Shown one piece after another: positions 9,659 through 17,212 of a stretch of DNA of 17,366 nucleotides. The position numbers were made by a program, and so were the translations under genes. The notes under the pieces were generated by a model. That model saw only the letters and a list, made by a program, of their open reading frames with translations, did not search any database and was not told the DNA's origin. Each line of letters opens with the position of its first letter. Positions within the stretch are counted from its first letter, which is position 1. Origin of the DNA: Actinomycetes bacterium (lineage in GTDB: Bacteria > Actinomycetota > Actinomycetes > Propionibacteriales > Nocardioidaceae); NCBI GenBank assembly GCA_029779385.1, contig JAKPAQ010000320.1, positions 1 through 17,366 on the forward strand, given 5' to 3'.

Positions 9659-12600
9659 CTAGCGCCTAGGGCCGAGCGGACCGCTGAGGACAGACTTACC
9701 GGTTAGCGGGGTGCCGAAGCGGTGGGCGGTCACGCTGATCGACTGTTCGCGCACGAACGGCAGCAGTTCGATCCGCCCGGCCTCGGTGACCGGCTGCGTC
9801 CAAATGGCCACGTCTGGACGGCTAGTGAACTCGGTCGCCAACTGGTCGATCGAACCGCCGACGAGGCGCACCCGAATCCAGTCGTCCAGGGTCTGTGTCC
9901 ACTCGACGTTCGCCAGTTCGGCTAGGTGCCCGGCGACTGGGTTTTCGCCCCGCACGGCGAACTTCGCGCCCGGAAAGGCGAGCGCGGCCGCGACCACCCG
10001 GGCGGCCTCGGCTGGTCGGGCAGCGTCACCGAATGCGATCAGGCAGTCGGTGGGAACGTAGCGGAACTCGTTTCGTTCGGCCCAAAGCCCAGACAACTCG
10101 GTGACGACGCCAAACTGCTCGGCAACTGCGGCGGCGTCTGCGGCGGCACACCGTGCCAAGTATTGGCCGTCTTCGCGGCTCAGTCCGAGTGCGGCGTGGG
10201 CGCGGTCGACGAACCTCGCGACCGCCTCGGTGGGTGCAGTGTCGGCGGTGGCCGGCCGCGTTGTCCAACCACCCAACGCGAACAGGTAGTTGGGTCCGCC
10301 TGCTTTCGCGCCCGGTCCAACGGCCGACTTCTTCCACCCGCCGAACGGCTGACGGCCCACGATCGCGCCGGTGATCGTGCGGTTCACGTACAGGTTCCCG
10401 GCTTGGACGCGGTCAAACCAGTACTCCTGCTCGGCCAAGTCCAGCGAGTGCAGGCCAGCGGTCAGGCCGTAGTCGACCGCGTTCTGCAAGTCGATCGCCT
10501 CGGCCAACGATTCGGCGGTCATCACCCCAAGGACCGGCCCGAAGTATTCGGTCAAGTGGAACGGCGAGCCGGCCGTTACCCCCGCGCGCACGCCCGGGGA
10601 CCACAGGCGACCAGAGTCGTCGAGTTGTTTCGGTTCGACCAGCCACGTTTCGCGCCCATCGAGGCTTGTGAGCGCGCCGAGGAGTTTGCCGGCCGCCGGT
10701 TCGATGATCGGGCCGACTTTGGCGCGCGGGTCGCTCGGCCAGCCGACCGGCAGCGACCGCACCGCGTCAACGAGTTGGCGGCGAAAACGCACCGACTGGG
10801 CCACCGAGCCAACCAGAATCACTAGCGACGCGGCCGAACACTTTTGCCCCGCGTGACCGAAGGCGGAGGCGACCACGTCCTTGACTGCCAGATCCAAGTC
10901 GGCGTGTGGCGTGACGATGATCGCGTTCTTGCCGCTGGTTTCGGCCAAGATCGGCAGGTCGGCGCGAAAAGACCTGAACAGCGCGGCCGTGTCGTAGGCG
11001 CCAGTCAAAATGACTCGGTCGACTCTCGGGTCGGCGATTAGCTCGCGCCCCAACTCGTCCTCGCCCACATTCACTAGTCGCAAAACCTCGCGTGGCACGC
11101 CCGCGGCCCACAACGCCTCGACCATGACTGCGCCGCAGCGCCTCGACTGCGGGGCGGGTTTGATCACGACGGCCGACCCGGCAGCCAGCGCCGCGAGCAC
11201 CGACCCGGCCGGAATCGCCACCGGGAAGTTCCACGGCGGCACCACCAGCGTCAACCGCACCGGCACGAAGTTCGCGCCATCTATCTGGTCGAGTTCTTCG
11301 GCGCGGTCGGCGTAGTAGCGGGCGAAGTCCACCGCCTCGGATACTTCCGGATCGCCTTGGTCGAGTGTCTTGGCGCATTCGGCGGCCATCACCTCGAGTA
11401 GGTCGGCGCGGCGGCGCTGCAGTTCAAGTGCGCAGTCGCGCAAGATTTCGGCCCGGTCGCGCCCCGGCAGCGCGCCCCAACCCGCGGCGGCGCCAACCGC
11501 GGTGGCCAGTTCGGTCTCCAACTCGGCCGGGTCGGTGATCGTGGTGGCGGCAACCAGTTCGGCACCGAGGGTCGAACTGTCGACCTTGGCGCGGATCGTT
11601 TTGGCCCAGTCGCGATTGCCTGGCAGGGCCGGGTCGGTGTCGGCGGTGTTGGTGAAGTCCGGACTGAAAGCGGCTTCGGCGCTGCGGCGGTCTTGGCGCC
11701 GGTTCGGTGCCGGGGCGCTGGTGAACATCAGTGCCAGCGAGTCCTCGAACCGACGGCGTTCGCGGTCGAACAGGCCCGAGTCGGTCGACAGTTCGAACAC
11801 CGCCGACATGAAGTTGTCCGAACTCGCCCCCTCCTCGAGTCGGCGAACCAGGTAGGCGATGGCCACGTCGAACTCGGCCGGATCAACTACCGGCGTGTAG
11901 AGCAACAGGTGGCCGACATCGCGGCCAACCGCGGCCGCCTGCTCTGGTGCCATCCCGAGCAGCATTTCGACGTCCAGTGCCGACCTGACTTCGCGTTTGC
12001 CGGCCAGCAACCAAGTCCACGCCAGATCAAACAGGTTGTGTCCGGCCACCCCGATGCGCACGTTCTGAGTTCGCTCCGGCGTCAGCGCCCACGCCAAGAC
12101 GCTCTTATAGCTGGCGTCGGTTTCGGTCTTGGAAGACCAGGTCGCGAGCGGCCAGTCGTGCAGGTTCGCTTCGACGCGCTCCATCGGCAGGTTCGCGCCC
12201 TTGACGACTCGTACTTTGATTGCTGCTCCGCCGCGGGCCCGCCGGGTGGCCGACCAAGCTTGGAGGTGTTCCATCGCGGCGTACGCGTCGGGCAGGTAAG
12301 CCTGCAGGACGATTCCGGCAGTCAGGTTAGTGAACTCGGGTCGATCCAAAATCGTGGTGAACACCGCGATCGTCAGGTCCAGGTCGCGGTACTCCTCCAT
12401 GTCGAGGTTGATAAATTTCGGTGACTTGGCTGCGGCGGCAGTTTGATACAGCGGCAGCAGCGCTTCGACGATGTCGGTCACTGCCTCGTCGAACGACCAC
12501 GACTGGTGCGGGGGGACGGTGGCCGACACCTTTATCGACACGTAGTCCACGTCTGGACGCGCAAGCAAAGTCAGCGTGCCGGCGAGCCGTTTGGCGGCCT

Positions 12601-13063
12601 CACCTTCGCCGAGCACGGCCTCGCCCAGCAGGTTCAGGTTGAGCCGGTTGTCGTCAGCGCGGATTCGACCGATCGCCTGGCCGAGTTGTTTTGGCCTCGC
12701 GTCGATCACCAGATGCGACACGAGTGAGCGCATCGTCTTTCGAACCGTGGCCATCACTGGGCCTGGCGCAACCCGACTGGCCAGCGCCCCGGCCCGCATC
12801 GCCGCCCGCAGATGCGATGGCACGAATCCGGGGATCGACTTTGCCAGCTCACGGAAGTTCTGCGCAGCAATTTGTGGGTCTTCGGGCCGAATGACCCCGT
12901 CGATGAAGCCGACCGTGAAACCGAGTCCGGCCGGGTCGCGCAGCAGGTCGGCCAACTGCGTGGCTGCCGGGTCGGCTGGTTCCAGTTCGGCATTTTTGAG
13001 CCAGCGGCGAACTAGGGCGACCGTCTCGGCCGAGGTGACTTCCGGGTCGACCGCGCTGGACAT
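9659..13063 (-). CDS. putA: Bifunctional PutA: proline dehydrogenase / glutamate-semialdehyde dehydrogenase
   Basis: A 1134-aa enzyme oxidising proline to glutamate in two channelled steps: FAD-dependent proline dehydrogenase, then NAD-dependent P5C dehydrogenase. The first domain (about 100-440) has LNLNLLGEAVLGE, FINLDMEEYRDLDL, GIVLQAYLPDA, RVVKGANLP and the proline-binding YLVRRLEEGASSDNF (about 404-418). The aldehyde dehydrogenase domain (about 520-935) has VVPPWNFPVAIPAG, ETSGKN (Glu about 709), GHAGQKCSAAS (catalytic Cys about 741), EYFGPVLGVM and the C-terminal GGWKKSAVGPGAKAGG. About 200 further residues follow. There is no N-terminal ribbon-helix-helix DNA-binding domain, so it is not autoregulatory like E. 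coli PutA. M. tuberculosis uses two separate genes, Rv1187 and Rv1188, elsewhere. The ATG follows CACACT-N6 and a strong inverted repeat upstream. Confidence 0.96.
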   Translation of the reverse strand: MSSAVDPEVTSAETVALVRRWLKNAELEPADPAATQLADLLRDPAGLGFTVGFIDGVIRPEDPQIAAQNFRELAKSIPGFVPSHLRAAMRAGALASRVAPGPVMATVRKTMRSLVSHLVIDARPKQLGQAIGRIRADDNRLNLNLLGEAVLGEGEAAKRLAGTLTLLARPDVDYVSIKVSATVPPHQSWSFDEAVTDIVEALLPLYQTAAAAKSPKFINLDMEEYRDLDLTIAVFTTILDRPEFTNLTAGIVLQAYLPDAYAAMEHLQAWSATRRARGGAAIKVRVVKGANLPMERVEANLHDWPLATWSSKTETDASYKSVLAWALTPERTQNVRIGVAGHNLFDLAWTWLLAGKREVRSALDVEMLLGMAPEQAAAVGRDVGHLLLYTPVVDPAEFDVAIAYLVRRLEEGASSDNFMSAVFELSTDSGLFDRERRRFEDSLALMFTSAPAPNRRQDRRSAEAAFSPDFTNTADTDPALPGNRDWAKTIRAKVDSSTLGAELVAATTITDPAELETELATAVGAAAGWGALPGRDRAEILRDCALELQRRRADLLEVMAAECAKTLDQGDPEVSEAVDFARYYADRAEELDQIDGANFVPVRLTLVVPPWNFPVAIPAGSVLAALAAGSAVVIKPAPQSRRCGAVMVEALWAAGVPREVLRLVNVGEDELGRELIADPRVDRVILTGAYDTAALFRSFRADLPILAETSGKNAIIVTPHADLDLAVKDVVASAFGHAGQKCSAASLVILVGSVAQSVRFRRQLVDAVRSLPVGWPSDPRAKVGPIIEPAAGKLLGALTSLDGRETWLVEPKQLDDSGRLWSPGVRAGVTAGSPFHLTEYFGPVLGVMTAESLAEAIDLQNAVDYGLTAGLHSLDLAEQEYWFDRVQAGNLYVNRTITGAIVGRQPFGGWKKSAVGPGAKAGGPNYLFALGGWTTRPATADTAPTEAVARFVDRAHAALGLSREDGQYLARCAAADAAAVAEQFGVVTELSGLWAERNEFRYVPTDCLIAFGDAARPAEAARVVAAALAFPGAKFAVRGENPVAGHLAELANVEWTQTLDDWIRVRLVGGSIDQLATEFTSRPDVAIWTQPVTEAGRIELLPFVREQSISVTAHRFGTPLTGKSVLSGPLGPRR

Positions 13064-13069
13064 ACTCCC

Positions 13070-13075
13070 AGTGTG
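13070..13075 (-). promoter_or_regulatory. Near-consensus -10 CACACT of putA
   Basis: On the minus strand CACACT, then GGGAGT (six bases), then ATG at 13063. It differs from TANNNT only in the first base but has the same spacing as the other promoters. The weaker element might need an activator. GGGAG touching the ATG is too close for a normal Shine-Dalgarno. Confidence 0.45.
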
Positions 13076-13092
13076 CGAGAAGGGTGCGCCAA

Positions 13093-13126
13093 CCGAAAGT
13101 CGAACCGGGCCCGACTCGACTTTCGG
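13093..13126. promoter_or_regulatory. 11-bp perfect inverted repeat between the hydrolase gene and putA
   Basis: CCGAAAGTCGA (13093-13103), a 12-base spacer, then TCGACTTTCGG (13116-13126). The spacer contains the palindrome CGGGCCCG. Relative to the putA start at 13063 it covers about -30 to -63, where an operator or activator site is expected. As RNA it would also form a strong hairpin 24 bp after the hydrolase stop (a possible terminator), but no T-tract follows. Confidence 0.55.
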
Positions 13127-13149
13127 GCCGGCTTTTCGGGTGAAGCAGG

Positions 13150-14082
13150 CTAGTTGGTCCTAGCGATGTTTGCGGTGATCGATTCGACGAACGTCTCATA
13201 CAGTTGCGCGGGCAGGTCGTGGCCGAGGCCGGCGATCTCCTGATACCTGGCGTCGGTGATCGCGTCGGCGGTCGCTCGGCCGCCGGACTTGTTTACCAAC
13301 TGGTCGTTCGTGCCGTGAATCACCCAAGTGGGAACCGTGACTGCTTGTAGGCGTTCGGTGCGGTCGGCCTGAGTGAGCACCGCGAGCATATGGCGAAGGA
13401 CGCCGCTGCCGATCCAACCGCGGTCGTACGTTTCAAGCGCCTGCACATAGGCGAGGTGGTCGTCGGTCGGGAACGCCGGCGAAGCGATCGCCTTGCCGTT
13501 CTTGACTGAATTCTCCGCGAACTCGGTTCGGGTTCGCCCGACCGAAGCCAACATGGTTGGCACGATCCGTGGGTGAATCCAACCGACTTTGCGCCGGCCA
13601 GTCGAAGACATGATCGACGTCAGCGACAGGACCCGGTCGGGGTATTCGACGGCCAAGACTTGCGAGATCATTCCGCCCATCGAGACTCCCACGAGGTGGG
13701 CGGCGTCGATGTTCAGGTGGTCGAGCAGGCCGATCACGTCATCGGCCATGTCTTCGAGGCCATACGGCGCAGTCCCGCGGCCGATGAACGCGGCCACGAC
13801 GTTCTTGCGTGAAACCCGATGGTGGCGCAGCTTCGTCGACCGGCCGGTGTCGCGGTTGTCGTAACGCACAACGTGGAAGCCGCGGTCGGCGAGCATTAGA
13901 CAAAACTCGTTCGTCCACCACGTCATCGGCCCGCCAAGGCCCATGATCAGCAGGATCGTCGGGTTTTTCGGGTCGCCGAAGGTTTGATAGCAAAGATCTA
14001 GGCCGTTGGGCAGGTGGGCAAACAGTTCATCCGAGACTTCAATTGCTTCGTCGGTTACCGGTTCGGTTCCACGCTGCACCAT
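13150..14082 (-). CDS. Alpha/beta-fold hydrolase
   Basis: A 310-aa alpha/beta hydrolase with an intact catalytic triad. The nucleophile elbow is GVSMGGM (Ser about 134); the acid is in VIHGTNDQLV (Asp about 260) and the base in IAGLGHDLP (His about 287). MGLGGPMTWW (near 47) supplies the oxyanion-hole region and YDNRDTGRS (near 74) is the conserved turn. A helical cap region lies at about 150-235. There is no signal peptide, so it is probably cytosolic. The substrate is unknown: lipase/esterase, epoxide hydrolase and haloperoxidase-like members share this layout. Its ATG begins four bases after the glpX stop, with only a weak AAGG upstream and no promoter of its own, so it is translated from the glpX mRNA. 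The link with glpX is positional only. Confidence 0.9.
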   Translation of the reverse strand: MVQRGTEPVTDEAIEVSDELFAHLPNGLDLCYQTFGDPKNPTILLIMGLGGPMTWWTNEFCLMLADRGFHVVRYDNRDTGRSTKLRHHRVSRKNVVAAFIGRGTAPYGLEDMADDVIGLLDHLNIDAAHLVGVSMGGMISQVLAVEYPDRVLSLTSIMSSTGRRKVGWIHPRIVPTMLASVGRTRTEFAENSVKNGKAIASPAFPTDDHLAYVQALETYDRGWIGSGVLRHMLAVLTQADRTERLQAVTVPTWVIHGTNDQLVNKSGGRATADAITDARYQEIAGLGHDLPAQLYETFVESITANIARTN

Positions 14083-14086
14083 GGCT

Positions 14087-15094
14087 TCAGCCTTCGTAGT
14101 TGACGGTGGAGTAGGCGGCGAGTTTCGACAGACGATGCTCGCTGCGGATGGTTCGAATCGTGCCCGACCGCGACCGCATCACGATCGATTCGGTGATCGC
14201 ACTGCCGGCGCCGTATCGCACGCCTTGGAGCATGTTTCCGGTGGTGATGCCGGTGGCGACGAAGAAGCAGTCGTCGGCGTCAACGAGGTCGTCGGTGCCG
14301 AGGATCTGGTCGAGGTCCAGGCCAGCGTCGATGGCCTTTTGGCGTTCTTCGTCGTCGCGGGGAGCGAGTTTGCCCTGGATCACGCCACCGAGGCACTTCA
14401 TCGCGACCGCAGTGATGATGCCCTCGGGGGTGCCGCCAGTGCCAAGCAGCAGGTCAACGCCGGTGCCGGAGCGGGCAGCGTTGATGCCGCCAGCGATGTC
14501 GCCGTCGGCGATGAACTTGATTCGCGCGCCGGTCGCGCGGATTTGCGCGACGAGTTCGTCGTGGCGAGGCCGGTCCAGCACACACACGGTGACATCGGGG
14601 ACGTCCAGTCCTTTGGCTGCGGCCACGATCGCGATGTTCTCGGCCGGCGACAGGCGAATGTCGACCTTGTCGGCCGCTTCGGGGCCGGCAACCAGTTTGT
14701 CCATATAGAACACGGCCGACGGGTCATACATCGAGCCGCGCGGAGCAACAGCCATCACCGAGATCGCGTTACCGAAGCTCTTGGCCGTCAAGGTGGTGCC
14801 GTCGATCGGGTCTACGGCCACGTCACATTCGGGGCCGTTGCCGTCGCCGACGTGTTCGCCGTTGTAAAGCATGGGAGCTTCGTCTTTTTCGCCTTCGCCG
14901 ATGACGACGATGCCGTTCATCTCGACGGTGTTGATCATCGAACGCATCGCGTTGACGGCCACGCCGTCGGCGCCGTTCTTGTCGCCGCGGCCAACCCAGC
15001 GGCCAGCGGCCAAGGCGCCGGCCTCGGTGACGCGCACTAGGTCGAGTGCGAGGTTTCGGTCGGGGGCGGCCACTGCGGGCTTGAGTCGATCCAC
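14087..15094 (-). CDS. glpX: Class II fructose-1,6-bisphosphatase (GlpX)
   Basis: A 335-aa metal-dependent phosphatase hydrolysing fructose-1,6-bisphosphate to fructose-6-phosphate, the committed gluconeogenic step; the main FBPase in M. tuberculosis (Rv1099c). Motifs: [17 protein letters not shown] (near 64), [21 protein letters not shown] (near 95, metal-binding Asp cluster), [11 protein letters not shown] (near 194), [20 protein letters not shown] (near 218). I place the start at the GTG at 15094, not at the longer upstream frame opening at 15145. The extra 17 residues ([17 protein letters not shown]) are low-complexity and would be encoded across the promoter, whereas TACGAT lies exactly six bases before the 15094 GTG and [19 protein letters not shown] is the family-type N-terminus. 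It is the first gene of a unit with the hydrolase. Confidence 0.95.
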   Translation of the reverse strand: MDRLKPAVAAPDRNLALDLVRVTEAGALAAGRWVGRGDKNGADGVAVNAMRSMINTVEMNGIVVIGEGEKDEAPMLYNGEHVGDGNGPECDVAVDPIDGTTLTAKSFGNAISVMAVAPRGSMYDPSAVFYMDKLVAGPEAADKVDIRLSPAENIAIVAAAKGLDVPDVTVCVLDRPRHDELVAQIRATGARIKFIADGDIAGGINAARSGTGVDLLLGTGGTPEGIITAVAMKCLGGVIQGKLAPRDDEERQKAIDAGLDLDQILGTDDLVDADDCFFVATGITTGNMLQGVRYGAGSAITESIVMRSRSGTIRTIRSEHRLSKLAAYSTVNYEG

Positions 15095-15100
15095 AGGCCC

Positions 15101-15106
15101 ATCGTA
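15101..15106 (-). promoter_or_regulatory. -10 element TACGAT, leaderless promoter of glpX
   Basis: On the minus strand TACGAT, then GGGCCT (six bases), then GTG at 15094. The plus-strand -10 for DUF4245 starts 15 bp away at 15121, so the two divergent promoters overlap physically. Confidence 0.7.
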
Positions 15107-15120
15107 ACTGGGGCGGCGGC

Positions 15121-15126
15121 TACGCT
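15121..15126 (+). promoter_or_regulatory. -10 element TACGCT upstream of DUF4245
   Basis: TACGCT, six bases (GGCGGG), then a GTG at 15133. That GTG is out of frame with DUF4245, so the predicted transcript has a 37-nt leader. The element is identical to the uppS -10. Confidence 0.6.
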
Positions 15127-15160
15127 GGCGGGGTGATCGGCGCAAACTGGCCGAGAGGAC

Positions 15161-15165
15161 AGGAG
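15161..15165 (+). promoter_or_regulatory. Shine-Dalgarno AGGAG of DUF4245
   Basis: AGGAG ends four bases before the ATG at 15170. It sets the start codon and shows that this gene, unlike most neighbours, is read from a led transcript. Confidence 0.65.
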
Positions 15166-15169
15166 CACG

Positions 15170-15694
15170 ATGAGCGGATACTCCCGCGGAAATCCAGCAA
15201 TGGGCGACGTCTTGCGCTCGGTTTTGGTGCTGGGCGCGATCGTGCTGGGGGTTTGGTTCGTCGGCCGACTGGTCACCGTGACCCCCGACAAGCCGACCAA
15301 CGACGTCGATTGGCAGTTGGCTGCCAGTGGGGTCGAACCGCGGCTCGGCTTCGTGCCGCTCGTCCCAGCCGAGCTAGCCAAATCGTGGCGGGCCACTTCG
15401 GCGAAAGTGGTCGACGACCGTTGGCAGTTGGGAGTTTTGGACTCATCGGGCGAATACATCGGACTTTCGCAGAAGGTCGGCTCGATGGACTCGTTGCTTC
15501 GTGATCGCGCCAGCGAGAGCAAGCCGGCCGGCACGGTCGAAGTCGCTGGGCAAACCTGGTACCTATCCAAGGGGCCCGGCAAGGACTTGACGTTCGCGCG
15601 CGAGGTTGGCGATCAGGCCGTGGTGGTCACTGGCACCGCGAAGCAAGCCGAAATTGAGGAATACCTTCGGTCGCTGGTGCGCTACTCCGGCTGA
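15170..15694 (+). CDS. DUF4245 single-pass membrane protein
   Basis: A 174-aa protein recognised as DUF4245 by its form and position between glpX and xseB (M. tuberculosis Rv1100). A short polar N-terminus is followed by one hydrophobic segment (about residues 13-36, [21 protein letters not shown]), probably a membrane anchor. A roughly 135-residue domain then follows, predicted extracytoplasmic, with [40 protein letters not shown] and [13 protein letters not shown] segments typical of the family. No enzyme motif or cysteine-rich site is visible, and the function is unknown. The ATG at 15170 is supported by AGGAG and by a stop 36 bases upstream in the same frame (TGA at 15134). Its 3' end overlaps the 3' end of xseB by 13 bp. 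Confidence 0.85.
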   Translation: MSGYSRGNPAMGDVLRSVLVLGAIVLGVWFVGRLVTVTPDKPTNDVDWQLAASGVEPRLGFVPLVPAELAKSWRATSAKVVDDRWQLGVLDSSGEYIGLSQKVGSMDSLLRDRASESKPAGTVEVAGQTWYLSKGPGKDLTFAREVGDQAVVVTGTAKQAEIEEYLRSLVRYSG

Positions 15695-15930
15695 GACTGT
15701 TCCGCCTGAGACTGTTCGGCCTGAGTTTGGGCGGTCTTTTCGGCGACTCTTGCAGTCGCGCCGGCGAGGAAACTGTTACACAAGTCGGCCAGCGCTTCGC
15801 CGCGCTCCCAAAGTGTCAACGACTCTTCAAGGGTCGTTCCACCGGTTTCAAGGCGCCCAACGATCGTGATGAGTTCATCGCGAGCCTGCTCATAGGTCAG
15901 CGATTCCAAACCTGCTGCTTGTTCAGTCAT
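15682..15930 (-). CDS. xseB: Exodeoxyribonuclease VII small subunit (XseB)
   Basis: An 82-aa small subunit that binds XseA in exonuclease VII. The family core is LTYEQARDELITIVGRLETGGTTLEESLTLWERGEALADLCNSFLAGA (residues 11-58), two helices forming a coiled hairpin. I choose the ATG at 15930, not an upstream frame at 15963, because AGGAG lies seven bases before it and MTEQAAGLESLTYEQ matches family N-termini. The last residues, [12 protein letters not shown], are encoded by 15-bp direct repeats and are dispensable-looking. The start overlaps the xseA stop by 8 bp (15923-15930), and the Shine-Dalgarno lies in xseA, so translation is coupled to the large subunit. Its 3' end overlaps DUF4245 tail-to-tail. 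Confidence 0.94.
   Translation of the reverse strand: MTEQAAGLESLTYEQARDELITIVGRLETGGTTLEESLTLWERGEALADLCNSFLAGATARVAEKTAQTQAEQSQAEQSQPE
15691..15720. repeat. 15-bp tandem repeat in the xseB / DUF4245 overlap
   Basis: Two 15-bp units (15691-15705, 15706-15720) begin CTGAGACTGTTC and differ at one base; a degraded third copy begins at 15721 (CTGAGTTTG). On the minus strand they encode the AEQSQ repeats at the xseB C-terminus. On the plus strand each unit carries a TGA, the first of which is the DUF4245 stop. Confidence 0.85.
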
Positions 15931-17146
15931 GGGGGTTCTCCTGCAGTTCGGTGATCTGGGCAACGACTTTGCCGTCGGTCAGGTTTAGGACGAGTTCTTC
16001 GCCAATCGCTAGTTGTGAAATCGACCGGACGGCAGCCCCGTCGGGGCGAAGCGCGACGGCGTAACCGCGTTCGAGGGTCGCTAGTGGCGATAGGGCGCGC
16101 ACGCGCGCCAAATGGGGGCCGATCTCGTCGGTGGCGCGTTGAACTCGAGCCTCGATCGCTCGGGCCGAGCGCTGGCGTTGGGCCTGGATCAGTTCGGTTT
16201 GAGTTTGGACGGTCGTTAGCGGAGAGGCCAACACGGGCCTGCTTCGCAAGGCCGCTAGGTCGGTTTGTTCGCGGCTCAACCGGGCCAAGATTGCGTACCT
16301 TGCGCGGTCACGCGCTCCGGCAAGCGCAGCGAGCTCGTCACCAACGTGAGGCACAACTCGTTTGGCCGCATCCGTTGGTGTCGACGCGCGAAGGTCGGCG
16401 ACCAGGTCGAGCAGGGGCATGTCCGGTTCGTGGCCGATCGCGCTGACGACCGGAGTCTTGGCGGCGAACACGGCGCGCACTAGTGCCTCGTCGGAGAACG
16501 GCAGCAGGTCTTCCAGCGAGCCGCCGCCGCGAGCAATCACGATCACGTCGACGGCAGGCTCCTGGTCGAGTTCGGCTAGCGCTGCGATCACTGCGGCCGC
16601 GCTCTGCGTGCCTTGCATTAGGGCGTGGCGCACCTCGATGGTCGCGTTTGGCCAACGGTCGCGAATGTTTTCGATCACGTCGCGTTCGGCGGCCGAATCC
16701 TTGCCGGTGATCAGTCCGATCGCTTGGGGCACCACCGGCAGTGGCTTCTTCCAGCGCGTCTCGAACAGACCTTCGGCGGCCAATAGTTGGCGGCGCCGCT
16801 CCAGTTGGGCGAGCAGTTCGCCTTCGCCGGTCGGCCGGATCTCGAACAGTCGCAGCGACAGGCGGCCATTGGGGGAGTAGTACTCGGCTTTGGCGTGGAC
16901 GATGACTCGGGTGCCGTCAGTGATCGGACTGGTCGACGATTCGACGACCGAACGGTAGGCGATTGCCGAGATGCTGAAGTTGCCGGTCAAATCACGCAGG
17001 GTCAGAAAGTAGGTGGAGCCGCTTCGCTTCGGTTGGACGACTTCGGCTTCGACCCAAACCGAGCCGAGCTGCTCGATCCACCCCTTCAGCCCTTCGGCGA
17101 TGGTCCGCAGCGGGACCGGTGCCAGTTCGCTGCTCTCCAAAGCCAT
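15923..17146 (-). CDS. xseA: Exodeoxyribonuclease VII large subunit (XseA)
   Basis: A 407-aa catalytic subunit of exonuclease VII, which degrades single-stranded DNA to short oligonucleotides in repair. The N-terminal OB-fold (about 1-105) binds DNA: WVEAEVVQPKRSGSTYFLTLRD and GRLSLRLFEI. The catalytic domain follows, with GLFETRWKKPLPVVPQAIGLITGKDSAA, IVIARGGGSLEDLLPFSDE (about 201-219) and SAIGHEPDMPLLDLVADLRASTPTDAAK (about 235-262), the family hallmark. A helical coiled-coil region (about 265-350) binds XseB. Length is slightly shorter than the E. coli enzyme but usual for Actinobacteria. ATG at 17146 follows TAAGGT by six bases. It is read first, with xseB coupled, and is divergent from ispH across 72 bp. 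The M. tuberculosis pair is Rv1108c/Rv1107c. Confidence 0.96.
   Translation of the reverse strand: MALESSELAPVPLRTIAEGLKGWIEQLGSVWVEAEVVQPKRSGSTYFLTLRDLTGNFSISAIAYRSVVESSTSPITDGTRVIVHAKAEYYSPNGRLSLRLFEIRPTGEGELLAQLERRRQLLAAEGLFETRWKKPLPVVPQAIGLITGKDSAAERDVIENIRDRWPNATIEVRHALMQGTQSAAAVIAALAELDQEPAVDVIVIARGGGSLEDLLPFSDEALVRAVFAAKTPVVSAIGHEPDMPLLDLVADLRASTPTDAAKRVVPHVGDELAALAGARDRARYAILARLSREQTDLAALRSRPVLASPLTTVQTQTELIQAQRQRSARAIEARVQRATDEIGPHLARVRALSPLATLERGYAVALRPDGAAVRSISQLAIGEELVLNLTDGKVVAQITELQENPHD
15938..15942 (-). promoter_or_regulatory. Shine-Dalgarno AGGAG of xseB
   Basis: On the minus strand AGGAG lies seven bases before ATG at 15930, inside the last codons of xseA. It decides the xseB start. 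Confidence 0.75.
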
Positions 17147-17152
17147 GTGCCC

Positions 17153-17158
17153 ACCTTA
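17153..17158 (-). promoter_or_regulatory. -10 element TAAGGT, leaderless promoter of xseA
   Basis: On the minus strand TAAGGT, then GGGCAC (six bases), then ATG at 17146. No Shine-Dalgarno at proper spacing. Confidence 0.7.
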
Positions 17159-17178
17159 GAGCGCGAGCGTTGCTGGCG

Positions 17179-17194
17179 AGCGCAGGTGAGCGCT
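17179..17194. promoter_or_regulatory. Inverted repeat between the divergent xseA and ispH promoters
   Basis: AGCGC, six bases (AGGTGA), GCGCT: a 5-bp perfect inverted repeat covering the expected -35 zone of ispH (its -10 is at 17207). It sits in a GCGAGCG-rich stretch (17163-17194). Possible operator, but short arms in GC-rich DNA can arise by chance. Confidence 0.28.
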
Positions 17195-17206
17195 GGCGTG
17201 GGCCGG

Positions 17207-17212
17207 TAGAGT
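17207..17212 (+). promoter_or_regulatory. -10 element TAGAGT, leaderless promoter of ispH
   Basis: TAGAGT, then GGGGGC (six bases), then ATG at 17219. The G-run touching the start is not a correctly spaced ribosome-binding site. Confidence 0.7.

Noticed and set aside
14006..15040. A 344-codon plus-strand frame opposite glpX
   Set aside because: It is a shadow of the glpX codon pattern, with no start signal of the type used by real genes here.
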